64,000 nt of DNA, taken from NCBI GenBank assembly GCA_016946835.1, contig JACVTC010000009.1, positions 1,441,001-1,505,000 on the forward strand. The letters run 5' to 3'. Under the pieces are notes generated by a model that was given only the letters and a program-made list of their open reading frames with translations, was not told the origin of the DNA and did no database searches. Position numbers and translations under genes: made by a program. Origin of the DNA: Neocallimastix lanati (nom. inval.). Lineage: Eukaryota; Neocallimastigomycota; Neocallimastigomycetes; Neocallimastigales; Neocallimastigaceae. Position 1 is the first letter of the stretch. Each line of letters starts with the position of its first letter. This document shows, piece after piece, positions 59,476-64,000 of this stretch.

Positions 59476-60019
59476 TATTATTTTATTTTATTTAATTATT
59501 TTGTTAAAATAACATAATATGAAAAAAAAAAAGGGGAATATTATCAAAAATAAAATAAAAACAGAGAAATAAACAATCAATAAAAAAAAATTTTTTTTAT
59601 TTTTTATTAATAAATTAAATTTTATAAGAGAAGTGGCAAATTCTATATATAATACAACCATAGAATCTTATAAAATAAGTAATAATGTATTAAAATATAT
59701 TTGGACGAATATAAAATGAAAAAGATATAAAAAAATAATATAAAATAATATAAAATAATATAAAATAAAATAAAATAAAATAATATAAAATAAAATAAAA
59801 TAATATAAAATAAAATAAAATAATATAAAATAAAATAAATCACCTTATTTTTTTTTTATATATATTTATTATATTTATTATATTTATTATTTATTGTATT
59901 ATTTTAATTTTAATTTATTTAAAATTATTTATTATATATACATTTTTTATATAAAAAAAAAAAATAAAAAAATATTAAAATTAATAAACGGAATAAATAT
60001 TTAAATGTCATAAATTAGG
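59476..60019. other. AT-rich spacer with ATATAAAATAAAATA repeats
   Basis: A TAAAATAATA/TAAAATAAAA tandem stretch lies at about 59730-59840; nothing else recognised. Confidence 0.55.
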
Positions 60020-60021
60020 TG

Positions 60022-60238
<217 letters not shown>

Positions 60239-61417
60239 ATATATAATTATATGTAAATAATTAATTATACTCTGATAAATGATATATTAAATTGAATAAA
60301 ACAATAAAAATTTAGATGGGAAACTAAATTATTTATATGTAGTTTTTTATTGTAGAAAACAAAAATTTTATTAAAAGTCATTTATTAATTTATCATCGTT
60401 AACTATGTAATAAAAGATGAAATTATTTATTTATCTATTTAGTATTCCATTTCATGATTTATTCTATTTAATTATCAAAAGAAAAAAAATATATATAAAA
60501 TAAGACAAAATATAATAAAAAAAAGAAAAGAATGGTGAATGGTAGAGTAATATAATAAAAAAAAAAGTATATAAAAAAAAATAAAATTTGATAAAAAAAA
60601 GATAAAGTTATATTTATCCAATATTTTGGATATTTTTCATTGTAATTAAATTGATTTTTTGGTGGTTTCATATTTTTATATCTTTTATTTATTAATTTAT
60701 TTATTAATATATACATTTATTCATTTAATTTGGTTTAATTTTTAGTTTTGTGAAACGATTTTTTTATTTATATTTTTAAATCATTTCATGAATTGTTCAT
60801 ATATTATTTATGTATTATTTATATACTATTTATATTTATACTATTTATACTGTTTATATATTAATAATCGAAAATTAATTTTTTTAAAAATTTCTGTATA
60901 ATAAAATAAAATTTAATAAAAAAAAAATAAAAAAATAAAAAATAAATACTCTTTAAATTTAGATAAATCTGTAAACCTCTATAAAGGAACAAACATTAAA
61001 AAAGAAGGATAGGAATAGTATTTCTTTAAAACATATACAACCATTAAAAATATATAAATGGATCATTATAAAAAAAAACGTAACATAAGTTATTATTCAT
61101 AAATATAACAGATGAAAAGGTTTGTTAATGAGTAGATAATAATGATTATTCAAATTTATTAATGAATAAAGTTATTACAATTTAAAAAAAAAAAAAGTAT
61201 TTTATATTATCTATTAATATTTTAAGATATATTTAAATATATTATTAATATATAAAGTAATTTTTCGAGTTTTTTTTTTTTTTAAAAAAAACCAATATTT
61301 AATGAATTTAAAAAGATTGATCAAGTATAGACTAATATATTATAAATATAATATCCAAATATATTGCTTTGATATTTCTATACAATTTTTTATTATTTAC
61401 TATAAAGTACTATATAA
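60239..61417. other. AT-rich spacer
   Basis: No gene or RNA feature recognised on either strand. Confidence 0.55.
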
Positions 61418-61610
61418 AGTAAATAAATAATAAATAATAAATAATAAATAAATATATAATAAATAATAATAAGTAAATAAATAAATATATATATAATAAA
61501 TAATAAAAAGAGTATTTATTAATAAATAAATAAATAAATAGTTGAATAATAAATAAATAATAAATAAATAAAAATAAATAAATAAATACATAATAAGTAA
61601 AATAAATTAT
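61418..61610. repeat. TAAATAA microsatellite containing AAGAGTATTTATTAATAAA
   Basis: TAAATAA units with one copy of the AAGAGTATTTATTAATAAA motif at about 61508, as in the array at the start of the window. Confidence 0.8.
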
Positions 61611-62315
61611 AAGTAAATAATATAAATAAAAAATATTTTAATAAATTAAATCAATAGAATATAAATAATATTAATTAATAAATAATAAAATAAACTAAAT
61701 TTATATTTTTTAAAATAAAAGTTTAATATATAATATTAATATTTAATATAACAAAAAAAAAAAAATAATAATAAAAATAATAATAAAAAATGAAAATAGA
61801 AAATATAATATATATAATAGTAATATATTGAATAATATAGCAATTAATATTAAAATTAAATAGGTATATGTATGTAAAATTAGTGAAATTGTATATTAAT
61901 ACTTTTTTTTTTTTTAAAATACTTTTTTCTTTCTTTATTTTATTTTATTTAACAAAAACATAAAAAAAAAATAAAAATAAAAATAATTTAATTTATATAT
62001 TTAAAATATACCTTTTATATATATATATATATCTAAATTTTTTAATACCTGGTGAGTAATAAAAATAAATAAGGGTTACAAAAATAAAATTATTAAAAAA
62101 AAAAAATAATAATAAGAAAATATAAGAAGATATAATATTTAATTTTAAGAGAATAATTAAAGCTTTAATATGTAATATAGAATCATTATACAATCAAATA
62201 AATTAAATAATTTTATTTAATTCGTTCCATTTATATATAAACATAAAGGATAATTATAAAGAAATTAAATTTGGCAATATTAAATAATATTATTATTAAT
62301 ATTTTTTATGTTTAC

Positions 62316-62346
<31 letters not shown>

Positions 62347-62558
62347 ATAATAGCAGTAATATTGAATATAGACATGCCTTTAATTGTTATTATTTAAATT
62401 TTATAAATAAAAATTAAGACATATAATAGTTTATTAATCTATTTTTTATATTTATATAAAATTAAATTTTTATTTTTATTTAACAATTTTTTATATTATT
62501 TCTTATATATATTATTATTTTTAAATAATAAATTACTAAAATAAAAAAAGTATAAATA
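61611..62558. other. Spacer and probable promoter of HMG-CoA synthase
   Basis: A/T sequence, an AT run (62017-62032) and an A run (62318-62341). No specific promoter element can be named. Confidence 0.55.
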
Positions 62559-63160
62559 ATGATTGGAATGGGAGCTCAAAATGTTGGTATTGTTGCTATG
62601 GAAATCTACTTCCCAAAACAAGTAATTTTAATTAATAAATTCATTTATTATTTATATATTGAAATGTGTTTAAAGGAAAATAAATAAAAAAAAAAAAAAA
62701 AAAGAAAAAAAAAACAGGAATTATTAATAAACTGGAAATATAAATATATAGATAGTGATAGAGAATTAAAAATGTACAAAGATTTTAATATAAAATATCC
62801 TTATTAATTTTTTTTATTCTTTTTTTAAAATAATATTTGAATATAAAAATAGTACGTTGATCAAGCTCAATTAGGTAATTTTATTATTGTATTAAAAAGA
62901 AAAAATATAATATATTTTCGTATTATTATTAATTTTATTTAATTAATACTAATTTCAATAAATATTTTAAATATTTTTTGTAATAAATATAAAATTTTAT
63001 AATATTATTATGAAAAATTACCTATAAATAGAAATTTTCGATGGTGCTTCAACTGGTAAATACACTATTGGTTTAGGTCAAACCAGAATGGCTTTCTGTG
63101 ATGATAGAGAAGATATTAACTCTGTTTGTTTAACAGGTAAATTTTTAATATTTAATAATA

Positions 63161-63192
<32 letters not shown>

Positions 63193-64000
63193 TAATCATA
63201 TAAATAATTATATTTTTATCTTATTATTGATTTTATGTATAATAGTTGTTAAAAATTTAATGGAAAAATACAACATCGATTATAATCAAATTGGTAGATT
63301 AGAAGTTGGTACTGAAACTATTATCGATAAATCCAAATCTGTCAAATCTACTTTAATGCAACTTTTCGCTAAATCTGGTAATACCGATATTGAAGGTATT
63401 GATACTACTAACGCTTGTTATGGTGGTACCAACGCCTTATTTAATACCATTAATTGGATGGAATCCACTTCTTGGGATGGTCGTTATGGTTTAGTTGTTG
63501 CTGGTGATATTGCAGTTTATGCTTCTGGTAACGCTAGACCAACTGGTGGTTGTGGTGTTTGTGCTTTATTAATTGGTCCAGATGCCCCAATTGTTATGGA
63601 ACAAGGTAAGGATAAAAAGTTAAAACTAATAAAAAAAATAAAAATAATTAAAAAAAATAGATATAGATATATAATTTAGTATAATGATTATTAATAAAAT
63701 ATACTATTAAACCATATTAACGTTGAAATATCAAAATTTATTATTAGAAAAAAAATAATAATAGAAAAAAAAAAATTTTTTTTTATATAATTGAGAGAAT
63801 AAATGATAAAAATTTGAATATATCTATGTATAACTATTTAAAGTAAAATTTACATAATTAATATTTATATAAATGATATATATTAAATATTTATAAAGGT
63901 GTAAGATCTACCCATATGGAAGATGTTTATGATTTCTACAAGCCAGATCTTGCTTCTGAATTTCCATATGTTGATGGACATTTATCTAATGTTTGTTACT
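62559..64000 (+). CDS. ERG13: Hydroxymethylglutaryl-CoA synthase, five 5' exons (gene continues past the window)
   Basis: The enzyme condenses acetyl-CoA with acetoacetyl-CoA to HMG-CoA, the step before HMG-CoA reductase in the cytosolic mevalonate pathway. Exons by splice consensus and homology are 62559-62621, 62853-62874 (22 nt), 63032-63136, 63246-63605 and 63899 to beyond 64000. Introns are 231, 157, 109 and 293 bp, with GTAATT, GTAATT, GTAAAT and GTAAGG donors and TAG/AAG acceptors. The 217 residues seen include [56 protein letters not shown] with the presumed general base Glu87, TTNACYGGT with the nucleophile Cys121, [20 protein letters not shown] and [15 protein letters not shown]. 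The active-site His lies downstream of the window. The start Met is the first in frame, giving a short N-terminus without a targeting peptide, consistent with the cytosolic form. Confidence 0.96.

Overview
The window is 64 kb of extremely AT-rich eukaryotic nuclear DNA. Coding stretches stand out as GC-richer blocks in a background of A/T homopolymers, TAA-type microsatellites and minisatellites. Spliceosomal introns (GTAAGT/GTAATT...AG), a Sec61 alpha gene, an HMG-CoA synthase gene, an NDT80/PhoG transcription factor, 36-residue ankyrin-like repeat proteins joined to trypsin-like sequence, and a bacterial-looking fragment together suggest an anaerobic gut fungus (Neocallimastigomycota). This assignment is inference; Dictyostelium-like or Plasmodium-like genomes fit the very long intergenic spaces and the gene set less well.

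Layout. 1-2 kb: TAA repeats and empty DNA. 2.07-3.49 kb: Sec61 alpha, probably with a tiny upstream start exon. 4.35-9.42 kb: a near full-length APE-type non-LTR retrotransposon (LINE) with a poly(A) tail and an unusually long 54/55-bp target-site duplication. 9.86-11.47 kb: an unrecognised frameshifted gene. 11.65-12.56 kb: a 5'-truncated LINE with a 13-bp target duplication, inserted in an older reverse-transcriptase fragment. 12.77-14.82 kb (minus): a broken ankyrin-repeat gene ending in half of a trypsin-like domain. 15.03-19.26 kb: a decayed Ty1/copia-like element whose 3' LTR is split by a 1.29-kb foldback/MITE-like DNA element with CATTTCGC-repeat ends. 19.3-26 kb: minisatellites, a second small CATTTCGC element, simple DNA, and a GC-richer island at 26.05-26.29 kb. 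26.3-43.6 kb: a 17-kb desert. 43.6-46.3 kb: the two-exon NDT80-type gene. 47.46-50.83 kb: a broken LINE interrupted by a second LINE copy whose 5' part is inverted, a twin-priming structure. 51.77-53.45 kb (minus): a Gln-rich basic protein. 55.1-56.5 kb: a compound minisatellite. 56.97-58.97 kb (minus): a patch of GC-richer broken coding fragments, one of them strongly resembling a bacterial RelB/DinJ antitoxin. 59-62.5 kb: microsatellites. 62.56 kb to the end: the first five exons of HMG-CoA synthase.

The intact host genes (Sec61 alpha, NDT80-type factor, Gln-rich protein, HMG-CoA synthase) are unrelated housekeeping or regulatory genes with no operon-like logic. What links the window is mobile DNA: at least four LINE pieces of two subfamilies, one copia relic and two or three CATTTCGC elements, several with readable target-site duplications and one with a readable empty site. 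No complete undescribed multi-gene system is evident. The most unusual items are the CATTTCGC element family, the nested twin-primed LINE, the conserved GC-rich block in LINE 3' coding ends, and the foreign patch with the RelB/DinJ-like relic.
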